Positions 33,168 to 46,859 of a DNA stretch of 64,000 nucleotides are shown one piece after another (position 1 is the first letter of the stretch; each line of letters starts with the position of its first letter). Origin of the DNA: Rugalucina vietnamica (Eukaryota > Mollusca > Bivalvia > Lucinida > Lucinidae); contig OZ024871.1 of the NCBI GenBank assembly GCA_964017185.1, positions 10,966,214 through 11,030,213 on the forward strand, given 5' to 3'. The translations under genes were made by a program, and so were the position numbers. The notes under the pieces were generated by a model. The model saw only the letters and a program-made list of their open reading frames with translations. It had not been told where the DNA came from and searched no databases.

Positions 33168-34921
33168 GTTATTGTTTTTCTGGAGTTAAGCAATCACAAG
33201 AACTAAATATCCAGAACAGTAAGAATCTTTCGAAAACAATACATCTATTATTCCAACAAATTGAATATTATAGATCCTTAAGCACTAATAAATCCTTTTC
33301 CAATGAAGTTTTCTGATAGAAGTAATTGGCTTATCGTGTTCACCAGTCGCCTCCTGTATTTTTACAAAGGCTCAAATTATCCAACTGGGTATACTGGAAC
33401 GAGCACCTGTTTCTGTGAGAGATAACAACAGCAAAACAGCATATTTTCTTTTGATTAATTTACCAAAATTTATCACACAGATATATTTTGAAATATATTT
33501 TCACAAAAAAGTATGAGAATTATTGCTCTTCAAAAGAAACTCTTTTTTTTAATCCGCATTTCTGGGTTTATTTCGTGAAAAACAATATATTTTATATATT
33601 CTGAAAATTATTTTTGCGAAGTATTCCGTTCATACAGTATTAGCAAGAAATGCACCAGTGTCTTTTCCAAAATTCAGAATACATAAAAAGTATCAAATTT
33701 TTATAACAAAATACGAAATTTATCAGCAAAAGATTGAATCTGCGATAAGACGTGTATTCTAATAGTGTTAACCGCTGACTCCCAACATTGAATCGCTTTT
33801 CGGCGACAATTACTCCACGCTGGTACAAAATGACAGCCTTTCAACCAATCACATTCGGTAGAAGTGAAATTGAGCCCATTTAACTTTAAAGTGATGGTAA
33901 ACAAAATGTTTACCTCCTTCAAATAGTCCCTTGTATAAGGTGTTGAAATGTCAATAAGTTTTAACTATTCGAACTATGCTTATAAAACCACCGTATAAGC
34001 CTTTCGACAAACGGAGAAAAATCATTATTTGAGAGAAAATGAAAGAAAGTATGGTTGGCACTTGATTGGAGCTGAATTGCTAAGCCAAAGCAGCTTAAAC
34101 CTCCTTTATCCTTTCTGAGAACCATTGAAAAACAATAAACTAAAGAAACACAATGGCATACGCTCTAACAAAACTCCGCCTCTGCCACTTGAAAAACATT
34201 ATTACTCAAAGGTATTAAGAAACAAACTAATTACTAGTATTGTTATATACTCCTCTGAACATTATCCCAGATTTATAGATATGAAAAAATATAGATTTTG
34301 AAAAATAATGGTTATGATACTAAATATCAAAGTGCTTCTTTTTCCTACATTCCTAACTATCAATAATCAATTGATGATTAATATAAGATCCATTATCACA
34401 GGAAATCACAGGCGGATAATAAAGTATCGTTTTATCATATATTAACATTAGAGTTACTACTGTTTTGAAATAATGATACTTTAAATACAATGCGATGTGA
34501 CGTTGCAAATATTTAATAGATATTGTAGGTCAAGCACCGAGTTGCATTTTAGCATTGAACTTCACAACTGTATGTTGAACGGCTACAGCAGAAGCTTTGG
34601 ACCAAACATCAAGATTTTCATAAAATTAAACATATTATGGAAACTGTTTACAATATATAGTAGATGAATATTTAAAAGTCGTATGGCAGTTGTTGTAAAT
34701 ACAAGGTGTGTAGTTGAGGATATCAAGACGGTTTCAATAAATACAATGTACGCAACACCGATGATGTCATTCGTTTTGTACAGGAATGTTTAGCGTGTCA
34801 GGGACATTTTGATGAACCTATACTTATAATTGCAGATGAACAGAACTTTGCTTGGAAATGTGTTGTCTCTGCGGAAGCAATTCGTTGTCTTTCAATGTAT
34901 AGTCATGTAACCACGAAACAC
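33168..34921. other. no gene recognised upstream of netrin exon 2
   Basis: 5' side of the exon on the minus strand; 5' UTR, promoter or intron expected but not identifiable. AAATACAATGTACG near 34733 is followed by GCAACACCGATGATGTCAT. Confidence 0.4.
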
Positions 34922-34925
34922 AATT

Positions 34926-35159
34926 GGGCCGCCGCATGGGAAAACCAACAATCTGCATAGGCGAAAACAGAGGCGCAGATCAGCTTCGCAGTAACTGCGA
35001 AGCTGATCAGCGCCTCTGTTTTCTCTACACGGATAGTACAATTCCTTTACTTTCTGAATCCAAAATTTCCAGCCTCTAACCATCTTCTGTGAATGTACAG
35101 CCCGGTTTGTGTCGGACCTGGTCGGAACCCAAATTGTTGGTTTTCCCACGCACAGGCTC
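34926..35159 (-). mobile_element. Fold-A MITE, copy 7
   Basis: Short arm first. Target duplication AATT at 34922-34925 and 35160-35163. Stem tip CGCAG-TAA-CTGCG. Far end ACGCACAGGCTC (the copy 4 subtype). Closely related to copy 8, 430 bp away. Confidence 0.85.
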
Positions 35160-35591
35160 AATTATCATAACCACAGCACTAAATTGGTGACTTCAAAGGA
35201 ACGAAACACAGCAAAACTATCGTAACCAGCCTAAATACGCTACCAGTACGCTGTACGCATGCGCATAATCCATGTGTAATCAGACTACCAGAGAGTTCCA
35301 TACCTGCTATTCGCCTAGGCCAACGGTATCCACCGACATCAACGGATGGTTGTCTTCTGTTGGTGCACATCGATTACATGTACCTTCGGTACCTTGCGGC
35401 TCAATTATCATAGAAAAAAAGCATCAATATAATGGCAATTGCAGAAACCCGTCGTATTGAAAAGTCATCGGTATCAAAAACTGACAAAAGAGCAAAGAAA
35501 TTGGTGTAAATTCTACAACACACACATTCGATCTGATAAACATGAAAAAAGATCAGGAATAACCTTTGAAGATATAAATCGAATACAAATT

Positions 35592-35826
35592 GAGCCGCCG
35601 CATGGGAAAACTAACAAACTGCATAGGCGAAAACAAAGGCGCAGATCAGCTTCGCAGTAACTGCGAAGCTGATCAGCGCCTTTGTTTTCGCTAAACGGAT
35701 AGTACAATTCCTCTACTTTCTGAATCCAAAATTTCCACCCTCTAACCATCTTCTGTGACTGTACAGCCTGGTTTGTGTCGGACCTGGTTGGAAACCCAAA
35801 TTGTTGGTTTTCTCATGCACAGGCTC
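35592..35826 (-). mobile_element. Fold-A MITE, copy 8
   Basis: Target duplication AATT at 35588-35591 and 35827-35830. Stem tip CGCAG-TAA-CTGCG. Same subtype and orientation as copy 7. Their separate target duplications show independent insertion rather than local duplication. Confidence 0.85.
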
Positions 35827-35830
35827 AATT

Positions 35831-38524
<2,694 letters not shown>

Positions 38525-38826
38525 TTACTTTACGACTAATTCTCATGAGATCAGTGTGAGAGTAATCTTGAGCTCATGCACATCAAAATAAGAAATTTGT
38601 TTTCTCAGAAACCACTAGCATACAAGTTTATTTGTTTAAAAAATGAATAGATTTCCAAAATGGCGTGGTCATAATACAAAATGCTAAACGAGCCGCTTCT
38701 AGCTTTTTTAAAAGCTATCCTTGTCTATATGTATACAACATTGATCAGCAAAATCAATTTGCAGTCTATCTATTTCGAGTGAAATGCTATTACAGTAGCA
38801 AAATGTATCATCCCGGTACATGTATT

Positions 38827-39072
38827 GAGCCGCATCGCCAGAAATTCGATCTTCGGGGTTTCCGACCAAGTATGACACAAACTGGCCTGTACAGTCTCAG
38901 AAGAAGTCTAGAAGCCTGAAATTTCGGATTTAAGAAAAAGAGAGGGAATTTCGGATTTAAGGATAGGAAGGATTGTACTATTTGCAGCGAAACCAAAGGC
39001 GCTGATCAGCTCTGTGTGCAGTTACTGCGTCTTTCGCATAGGCAAAAATCCGGTTTTCTCACGAAGCGGCTC
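38827..39072 (+). mobile_element. Fold-A MITE, copy 9 (degenerate)
   Basis: Recognisable by GAGCCGCATCGCCAG, GTTTCCGACCAAG, GTATGACACAAACTGGCC, GGCGCTGATCAGCTC and CTCACGAAGCGGCTC. It has a short internal duplication (GGAATTTCGGATTTAAG) and a broken stem tip. Same diverged subtype as copy 10, which begins about 210 bp downstream. Confidence 0.7.
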
Positions 39073-39094
39073 CTATTATTGTTTGTCAACAGTG

Positions 39095-39282
39095 GTCGGG
39101 TGGGAATATGGGCCCCGCCCATTGGGGCCTAAGAGAAATAGATGGGCTGCTGGTGTCTCCAGGCAAAGCTTCTAATATACAGACCAACCATCTGATTACT
39201 GGTTAACCGCTAATGTCTGGGCCTGCCCAGGAAAAGTTTTTTTAGTCAAACCATCCATACATGTAAGCCTTATTGGCTTATT
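39095..39282 (+). repeat. SINE-like repeat C, 5' part of a split copy
   Basis: From GCCCCGCCCATTGGGGCC to CATGTAAGCCTTATTGGC. The second half continues in the same orientation at 44424, on the far side of the 5.1-kb nest. Repeat C was therefore the original host of the Fold-A insertion. Confidence 0.7.
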
Positions 39283-39338
39283 GAGCCGCGTCACAAGAAA
39301 ACCGGATTTTTGCCTATGCGAAAACAAAGGCGCAGATC

Positions 39339-39700
39339 TGGGGTGGGTAACAAGAAGCTTCGTTAGCCCAATTTTCTTCGCTATGTCTTCGTTGGACCTT
39401 CGTTAGCTAAAATTTGGTTAACAAGAACGGTTTCGTAAATAACGAAATGTGACAAATCTTCGTTATAAAGTCTAACTTTTACGAAGGATCTGAGGCTGTC
39501 GTTAAGCATTCGGTAATGGTATATTGTCATTCAAAATGGTATTATTTCCATTTTCGGCTATGTTTTGACCGATTGTATAAATTTTTATGTCTGGTGGGAT
39601 TCTTACTGACCCCACCTCTGATAATATCGAATTTCTGAAAAAAAAAACAACAAAAAAAAAAAACAAAAAAAAAAACAAAAAAAAAAAACAACGTTTTTTT

Positions 39701-39765
<65 letters not shown>

Positions 39766-41532
39766 TTTTCCCCCTCCATCTTCGAACTGTCCAACATGTC
39801 GACATTACCACAAAACAGGTAAGCATAATTCTGATTTTTTTTCCCAAGAAACCGTGCACCCTCATTTTAGACAAAATCGACTGGCTGTAATGAAGAAGGA
39901 GCGTCGAGTTTTGCATTGAAATGTTCAATTTGCATTTAACTTTAGAAATGAAAGAGTTGTGCGGATTAAACAATTATTTTTCAAAGTACTTTGTGACAAA
40001 ATTTTGAAAATGGGATACCAATGTTAAACAAGTCATCCTGCAACCAGTTTATTCACATAAAACAGCCAGCGATTTGAACATGCTTTGTTACCTTGACCAT
40101 GACGAGATCTCTACGACTGAACAAATCTAGTGGATGTTTCTGTGTGGTTCATTTGCTTTCATTTTTCATTTTTCTGTTTGTCAAAGTGGATAAGTGAAGG
40201 AAATCCAAAATAGCCTAAAACACATTTTAATATCTGGACATAGTGCAAATTAACAATGATGGAATGTTCTGTGCTTCGTTCCGTCCCTGTCATATTGTTC
40301 TTAAATATGATTGTTTGAGGTAGAATGCATGAATTATTTTGTTCGGCCATTTTGGAAAGAATAAATAAACATTTGAAATATTGACAGGGGCCTCTTTCTT
40401 CAAAGCATCTACGACATATTTTTGTCCTTAACGTGTCGTACAGACATTGTTTGAGATACGAGTTAGAGTTAAAAAGAGTACAAATAAATAAGTATTACAG
40501 CGAGACGAAGGCGAGTTGTATTTACTTATTTCTTTCTACAAGTATCTTTTAACTAAATCCCCAGTCATTTGTATCAACGGCCCCTCCACGGCATGAGTAT
40601 AGCGGGGCTTTGATTTTAATTTTTAAAGCCCTACTGAAAGTAGGGATTTGTGGTAAAATCAATGCTAGAAGCTCCGGATCCCCGGAGGCTGACAAAATCA
40701 ATGTGAAATAATAGCCGGGAGTTGTTCTAATGAAACTGAATCATGACAGGGGGAATTGAATTTATGCATGTAAATGTGCAGGTACTTTTGCAAATTAAAT
40801 AAGGACCATGAATGTTAACAATGCGTACAATTAACATTAAATGTTAATTAATGTGACCATGTATAGATGGGACATTAATACTCCCGCACATCCCCTATAC
40901 TGCCGTCAAAACCTGGGACTTTAGCCCCGCTGTGTCCCCGTTATCCCTGACCCTAGAGAAACCGGGATGAAAATGACTGATGCATAACTTGTAGTATATG
41001 GCAGAACAATCCGTACTGTAGTTTTTGAAATCGGGACGTACACTACAACCATTCGGTGGACGATTCATTTGCATGTATTTACTTATTTTTATTTATTTTT
41101 AAATGATTTCAAGCCCTAAAATCGAAGCATATTGTTCATGTCAAATTCGTAATAAAAAGAGCGTACGATAGCTACTTGGTAGTAGGCTTTAAAGTACATG
41201 TAACTTAAGCGTGACCCTTTTTATCCTCTCTCTCTCCCTCTCTCTCTAGGTTGTACGTACGGAATTCGTACGAGCTAGACCGAGACCAATTCAAGATGTT
41301 CAAAAACAGCGCTAGAGTCCAACTGTCTCAAGTCTGTTATAGACCAAGACCCCACTTCTTAACGCAGCCAATAGATTTCTAGTTTTGAAGCACCGCAAAA
41401 AAAAAATAAATAAATGAATAATAATAGAAAATAATAATGATAATAATGAAAAAATAAAAATAAAAAAAAATACATTCAACACCTCTTAAAATCTAAAATA
41501 TGTTATTGTTTGTAATCTTATTTCATTGTATC

Positions 41533-41571
<39 letters not shown>

Positions 41572-41821
41572 TTTGTGTTTTAATTGTCATTTTGTCCACA
41601 TTATGTGAGCTTTTGATTAGTGCGTGTAATGAGATTTTTGTTCTACACAGCAACTACACATCTTCGTTATTAACTAACGAAACAGAAACTAGCGAAGGGT
41701 TTACGAATCGATATTGTTACCGGATTTTCGTATTCGTAAAGTCTTCGCTATCCATTCCTTGCTGCTTTCGTAAAGCCTTCGCTATGTATAACTAACGAAA
41801 ATATTCTTGTTACCCACCCCA
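39339..41821 (+). mobile_element. 2.4-kb non-autonomous element, left (mirror) copy
   Basis: Terminal inverted repeats GGGGTGGGTAACAAGAA / TTCTTGTTACCCACCCC. Subterminal regions are packed with CTTCGTTAG, TAACGAAG and TTCGCTA motifs, as in transposase-binding subterminal arrays. The interior holds a long A-run (39709-39761), a TTTA microsatellite (41531-41574) and no convincing gene; a 63-codon frame present in both copies is unrecognised. TIR style recalls hAT elements, but no 8-bp target duplication is present. Confidence 0.75.
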
Positions 41822-41842
41822 GCTTCGCAGTAACTGCGAAGC

Positions 41843-42392
41843 TGGGGTGGGTAACAAGAATATTTTCGTTAGTTATACATAGCGAAGGCTTTACGAAAGC
41901 AGCAAGGAATGGATAGCGAAGACTTTACGAATACGAAAATCCGGTAACAATATCGATTCGTAAACCCTTCGCTAGTTTCGTTAGTTAATAACGAAGATGT
42001 GTAGTTGCTGTGTAGAACAAAAATCTCATTACACGCACTAATCAAAAGCTCACATAATGTGGAGAAAATGACAATTAAAACACAAATAAATAAATAAATA
42101 AATAAGATACAATGAAATAAGATTACAAACAATAACACATTTTAGATTTTAAGAGGTGTTGAATGTATTCTTTTTTTATTTTTATTTTTTTATTATTGTC
42201 ATTATTATTTTCTATTATTATTCATTTATTTATTTATTTTTTTGCGGTGCTTCAAAACTAGAAATCTATTGGCTGCGTTAAGAAATGGGGGTCTTGGTCT
42301 ATAACAGACTTGAGACAGTTGGACTCTAGCGCTGTTTTTGAACATCTTGAATTGGTCTCGGTCTAGCTCGTACGAATTCCGTACGTACAACC

Positions 42393-42448
<56 letters not shown>

Positions 42449-43934
42449 ATAAAAAGGGTCACGCTTAAGTTACATGTACTTTAAAGCCTACTACCAAGTA
42501 GCTATCGTACGCTCTTTTTATTACGAATTTGACATGAACAATATGCTTCGATTTTAGGGCTTGAAATCATTTAAAAATAAATAAAAATAAGTAAATACAT
42601 GCAAATGAATCGTCCACCGAATGGTTGTAGTGTACGTCCCGATTTCAAAAACTACAGTACGGATTGTTCTGCCATATACTACAAGTTATGCATCAGTCAT
42701 TTTCATCCCGGTTTCTCTAGGGTCAGGGATAACGGGGACACAGCGGGACTAAAGTCCCAGGTTTTGACGGCAGTATAGGGGATGTGCGGGAGTATTAATG
42801 TCCCATCTATACATGGTCACATTAATTAACATTTAATGTTAATTGTACGCATTGTTAACATTTATGGTCCTTATTTAATTTGCAAAAGTACCTGCACATT
42901 TACATGCATAAATTCATTTCCCCCTGTCATGATTCAGTTTCATTAGAACAACTCCCGGCTATTATTTCACATTGATTTTGTCAGCCTCCGGGGATCCGGA
43001 GCTTCTAGCATTGATTTTACCACAAATCCCTACTTTCAGTAGGGCTTTAAAAATTAAAATCAAAGCCCCGCTATACTCATGCCGTGGAGGGGCCGTTGAT
43101 ACAAATGACTGGGGATTTAGATACAAATACTTGTAGAAAGAAATAAGTAAAAACAACTCGCCTTCGTCTCGCTGTAATACTTATTTCTTTGTACTCTTTT
43201 TAACTCTTAACTCGTATCTCAAACAATGTCTGTACGACACGTTAAGGACAAAAATATGTCGTAGATGCTTTGAAGAAAGAGGCCCCTGTCAATACTTCAA
43301 ATGTTTATTTATTCTTTCCAAAATGGCCGAAAAAAATAATTCATGCATTCTACCTCAAACAATCATATTTAAGAACAATATGACAGGGACGGAACGAAGC
43401 ACAGAACATTCCATCATTGTTAATTTGCACTATGTCCAGATATTAAAATGTGTTTTGGGCTATTTTGGATTTCCTTCACTTATCCACTTTGACAAACAGA
43501 AAAATGAAAAATAAAAGCAAATGAACCACACAGAAACATCCACTAGATTTGTTCAGTCGTAGAGATCTCGTCATGGTCAAGGTAACAAAGCATGTTCAAA
43601 TCGCTGGCTGTTTTATGTGAATAAACTGGTTGCAGGATGACTCGTTTAACATTGGTATCCCATTTTCAAAATTTTGTCACAAAGTACTTTGAAAAATAAT
43701 TGTTTAATCCGCACAACTCTTTCATTTCTAAAGTTAAATGCAAATTGAACATTTCAATGCAAAACTCGACGCTCCTTCTTCATTACAGCCAGTCGATTTT
43801 GTCTAAAATGAGGGTGCACGGTTTCTTGGGAAAAATCAGAATTATGCTTACCTGTTTTGTGGTAATGTCGACATGTTGGACAGTTCGAAGATGGAGGGGA
43901 AAAAAACTTCTTTTTTTTTAGGGAAAAAAAAAAC

Positions 43935-43965
<31 letters not shown>

Positions 43966-44264
43966 CAGAAATTCGATATTATCAGAGGTGGGGTCAGTAA
44001 GAATCCCACCAGACATAAAAATTTATACAATCGGTCAAAACATAGCCGAAAATGGAAATAATACCATTTTGAATGACAATATACCATTACCGAATGCTTA
44101 ACGACAGCCTCAGATCCTTCGTAAAAGTTAGACTTTATAACGAAGATTTGTCACATTTCGTTATTTACGAAACCGTTCTTGTTAACCAAATTTTAGCTAA
44201 CGAAGGTCCAACGAAGACATAGCGAAGAAAATTGGGCTAACGAAGCTTCTTGTTATTCACCCCT
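41843..44264 (-). mobile_element. 2.4-kb non-autonomous element, right (mirror) copy
   Basis: Reverse complement of the left copy over its whole length, about 60 bp shorter mainly in homopolymers. Differences include a long (GA)n plus G run at 42393-42447 where the left copy has a short broken CT tract, a shorter T-run at 43937-43965, a shorter TTTA array, scattered substitutions, and GTGAATAACAAG in place of GTGGGTAACAAG at the outer end. These differences show it is not a simple read-level mirror artefact. Confidence 0.75.
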
Positions 44265-44423
44265 GATCAGCGCCTTTGTTTTCGCTACACGGACTTACAC
44301 TTTCTCTTCTAATTAAATCCGAAATTTCAAAGTTCTATGCTGCTTCTGGGACTGTACATGTCGGTTTGTGTCAGACCTGGTCGGAAACCCCGAAGACCGG
44401 TTTTCTCGCGTCGCGGCTCAAAT

Positions 44424-44550
44424 AGTTGGGTGGTTATATTTATGAAGCACACATTTGAGTGTCAGCACAATCTTATGTTGGGTAAAAGTCCCATAAAATG
44501 GAGGCAACGTCCCGTCATGACCCGTAAAGCATCAATTCAAACAAACAAGC
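44424..44550 (+). repeat. SINE-like repeat C, 3' part of the split copy
   Basis: Continues from 39282: GTTGGGTGGTTATATTTATG, then GTAAAAGTCCCATAAAATGG, AGGCAACGTCCC, and the AAAGCATCAATTCAAACAAA tail. Confidence 0.7.
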
Positions 44551-44551
44551 A

Positions 44552-45262
44552 TGTTTGGACGTTGCCTCTATTTTATGAATTTTATGAGACTTCCACCCAA
44601 CATTGGGATGTCACGACAACCACCCAGCTATACCATTAAGGCTAATTGTGGGATTGGCATGAATCTTTTCTCTTCTTTTTTCTTTTTTTTTTTTCAAGTT
44701 TTAATTAAATGCACAACAGAATGCACCAAAAATGAGCTATGAAGTATAACTACCCAAGTAAGCAGCTAACGCTTGTATGTATGGATTGTTTTGACTTGAA
44801 CCACTTTTCCTGGGTAGGCCCATACATCAGCGGCTCTCCAGTAATTTGGTAGTCCGTCAGTAAGTAATGAGCTTTACCTGGAGGCTTAAGCAGCACATCT
44901 ATTTCCCACGACTCTAATGGGTCCAGTCCCACCCCGATCACCTTATTACTGTTGGTTTGTTTGAATTAATGCTTTACATCCCAGTCAACAGCCAAGGTTA
45001 AGTCGGGACGTTGCCTCCACTTTGGACTTTTACCCAGAATGAGGATGTCATGACATCTAACAAGTGCTTGGAATATCCATCCAACCAAGTCAAAAAGGCT
45101 CATAGGTATGGAGGGTTTGACTTGAAACCACTTTTCCTGGGCAAGTTCAGACCTGAGCAGATATCCAGTAATCAGATGGTCAGTCAGTAGCGAAGAAGCT
45201 TTGCCTGGAGACACAAGCAGCCCATCTATTTCTTTAGGCCCCAATGGGCGGGGGCCAACCCT
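44552..45262 (-). repeat. cluster of repeat C copies, minus strand
   Basis: Three pieces: a tail fragment at 44552-44650 (GACGTTGCCTCTATTTTATG), a head half at 44768-44925 (GACTTGAACCACTTTTCCTG to CATCTATTTCCC), and a near full copy at 44955-45262 (TTACATCCCAGTCAACAG to CTTTAGGCCCCAATGGGC). Together with the flanking plus copies this makes a local pile-up of the family. A T-rich run lies at ~44676-44695. Confidence 0.6.
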
Positions 45263-45436
45263 ATTATTATGTTTTCGGCCCAAAACGTATAGTTTGCATA
45301 GTAGCTGTATCTTACATGTTACGTTACCTTTCTAGTCACTTATGGATGGGACTTTAAACCGTTATCATATCTCTTTATAATGATAGTTGTCCTTAGAGGG
45401 AAACAAGCGTAACTAGAATGTTGTACAAAAGCCAGA

Positions 45437-45742
45437 CAATATGGACCTCCGTCCATTGGAGCCTAGGAGAAATAGATGGGCTGCTTGTGTCTCCAGGCAA
45501 AGCTTCTTAACTACTGACCGATCATCGGATACTGGTTCAAGTCTGAGCCTGCCCAGGAAAAGTGGTTTAGTCAGACCATCCATACATATAAGCATTACTG
45601 GTTAAGTTGGTGGTTATATTTTTTTATGAAGCACATTTTAAGTGTCATGACTCCTTATGTTGGGTAAAAATCCCATAAAGTGGAGGCAACGTCCCGACAT
45701 GACCATTGCTGTTGACTGGGACGTAAATCATCAATTAAAAAA
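45437..45742 (+). repeat. SINE-like repeat C, near full-length plus copy
   Basis: CGTCCATTGGAGCCTAGGAG, GGGCTGCTTGTGTCTCCAGG, CTGCCCAGGAAAAGTGG, TGGAGGCAACGTCCCGACAT, GTTGACTGGGACGTAAATC. One of the best copies for defining the family. Confidence 0.65.
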
Positions 45743-46059
45743 ATCTACCATAATATTCGTATCATATAGATTCTTTTACCTTAACAATTGCATCATTGCT
45801 TTTGCTAGTTGAAAGTGTAACGTCCTATCGATCAGGCCTTTCCATTTTTCATGTATCATTTTGGTAAGCATTAAACCATTTTTGCTTTTGGTGATTATTC
45901 AGTCAATACTTGATACGACTCTTGGGACATTTTGGCTATATCGGTTCAGTCTCTCATAATCACATTCAGATTGCAAAGGAGCACGAGTGAAATAGCATTC
46001 AGTTTGCCTACATTTTGACAGCCCGTATCTTGAAAAATATGGAAGTAATGGCTGTAACT

Positions 46060-46060
<1 letters not shown>

Positions 46061-46119
<59 letters not shown>
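46061..46119 (+). repeat. poly(T) run, 59 nt
   Basis: Uninterrupted T-run; could be the tail of a minus-strand retroelement, but nothing recognisable follows. Length may be affected by sequencing. Confidence 0.8.
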
Positions 46120-46123
<4 letters not shown>

Positions 46124-46452
46124 AAGACTGATGTCTTGTGCACTCAACAAATTAAATTCTATTCTATTGAAACATTTTACATATACTTGCCATGGCTTCA
46201 GGTTTAAGAGGGTGGGGGTAATTTTTTGACAAAAAAAAAATTTATTCCGAAAATCAAGATTTCCACCCGTATACATGCCAATTTAACATTTGGGACATAA
46301 TAACAGGCTGCAGATGGTGCAGTTTTCATAAAAAGGAAGTAAAAATATTGCACACCTTTAGTCAAAAGTTATAAGTCCATAACTTTTGAGCACAGCCTGT
46401 ATTATCTACCCTATTCACTGAGGTATAGCATAAATACATTCCTTTGGCCAAA

Positions 46453-46850
46453 AATAAAAATTTGTTTGTTTGCCCTCTCCTCTCCCTACCTACTCACTAA
46501 AATGGGACCTACTCAGAAAATTTTATTGCCCTTTCACCTGCTGATTTTTTTGAATGTTTCTGTCAGCATGGTCAGAAGATAAATTGTTTTCCCTAGAAAG
46601 TAATGTGTTTTCATTTTAACCACGACCCTACTCACCAATTGGATATTTTGATCTTATGTTCAAGCACTACAAAACATAAAATGAAACTGTATTTGTGAGA
46701 AGCTTTGACAAAATTGTAGCTAATTCCTTTGACAAAAAAATAACGCATAATATAGTAGTTCATAAAAAAGTCTGCCTACCTACCCAACTTTTCTAGACAG
46801 GGTAGGGAGAGGGCAAACAGAAATAATTTTACATGTGGCCTTATACATGT
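46453..46850. mobile_element. putative ~400-bp MITE with CTCTCCCTACC ends
   Basis: The left side reads GGCCAAAAATAAAAATTTG, then TTTGCCCTCTCC and CCTACCTACTC. The right side reads GGGTAGGGAGAGGGCAAACA, then GAAATAATTTTACATGTGGCC, which is its imperfect complement. No target duplication identified and no coding content. Confidence 0.5.
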
Positions 46851-46859
46851 ACGTGCAAT

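Larger units (their letters stand above)
39283..44419 (-). mobile_element. Fold-A MITE, copy 10, expanded by two mirror-image 2.4-kb insertions
   Basis: The outer left part is GAGCCGCGTCACAAG ... GGCGCAGATC (39283-39338). The outer right part is GATCAGCGCCTTTG ... CTCGCGTCGCGGCTC (44265-44419). Between them only the stem tip of the MITE remains, GCTTCGCAG-TAA-CTGCGAAGC (41822-41842), in the exact centre. In each arm the same point, between GATC(A) and GCTTCGC, is occupied by one copy of the 2.4-kb element in opposite orientation. Outside the inserts the two MITE halves are not mirror images but the normal unlike arms. Confidence 0.85.

Noticed and set aside
39587-39973. Open frames of ~90-110 codons on both strands, very rich in Lys or Phe
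   Set aside because: They are translations of long A/T runs in the 2.4-kb element; the mirror copy has different run lengths and breaks the frames.
41526-42138. Two related 89-codon frames in the mirrored arms
   Set aside because: The N-terminal half is TTTA microsatellite translation; the rest is subterminal CTTCGTTA-type repeats.
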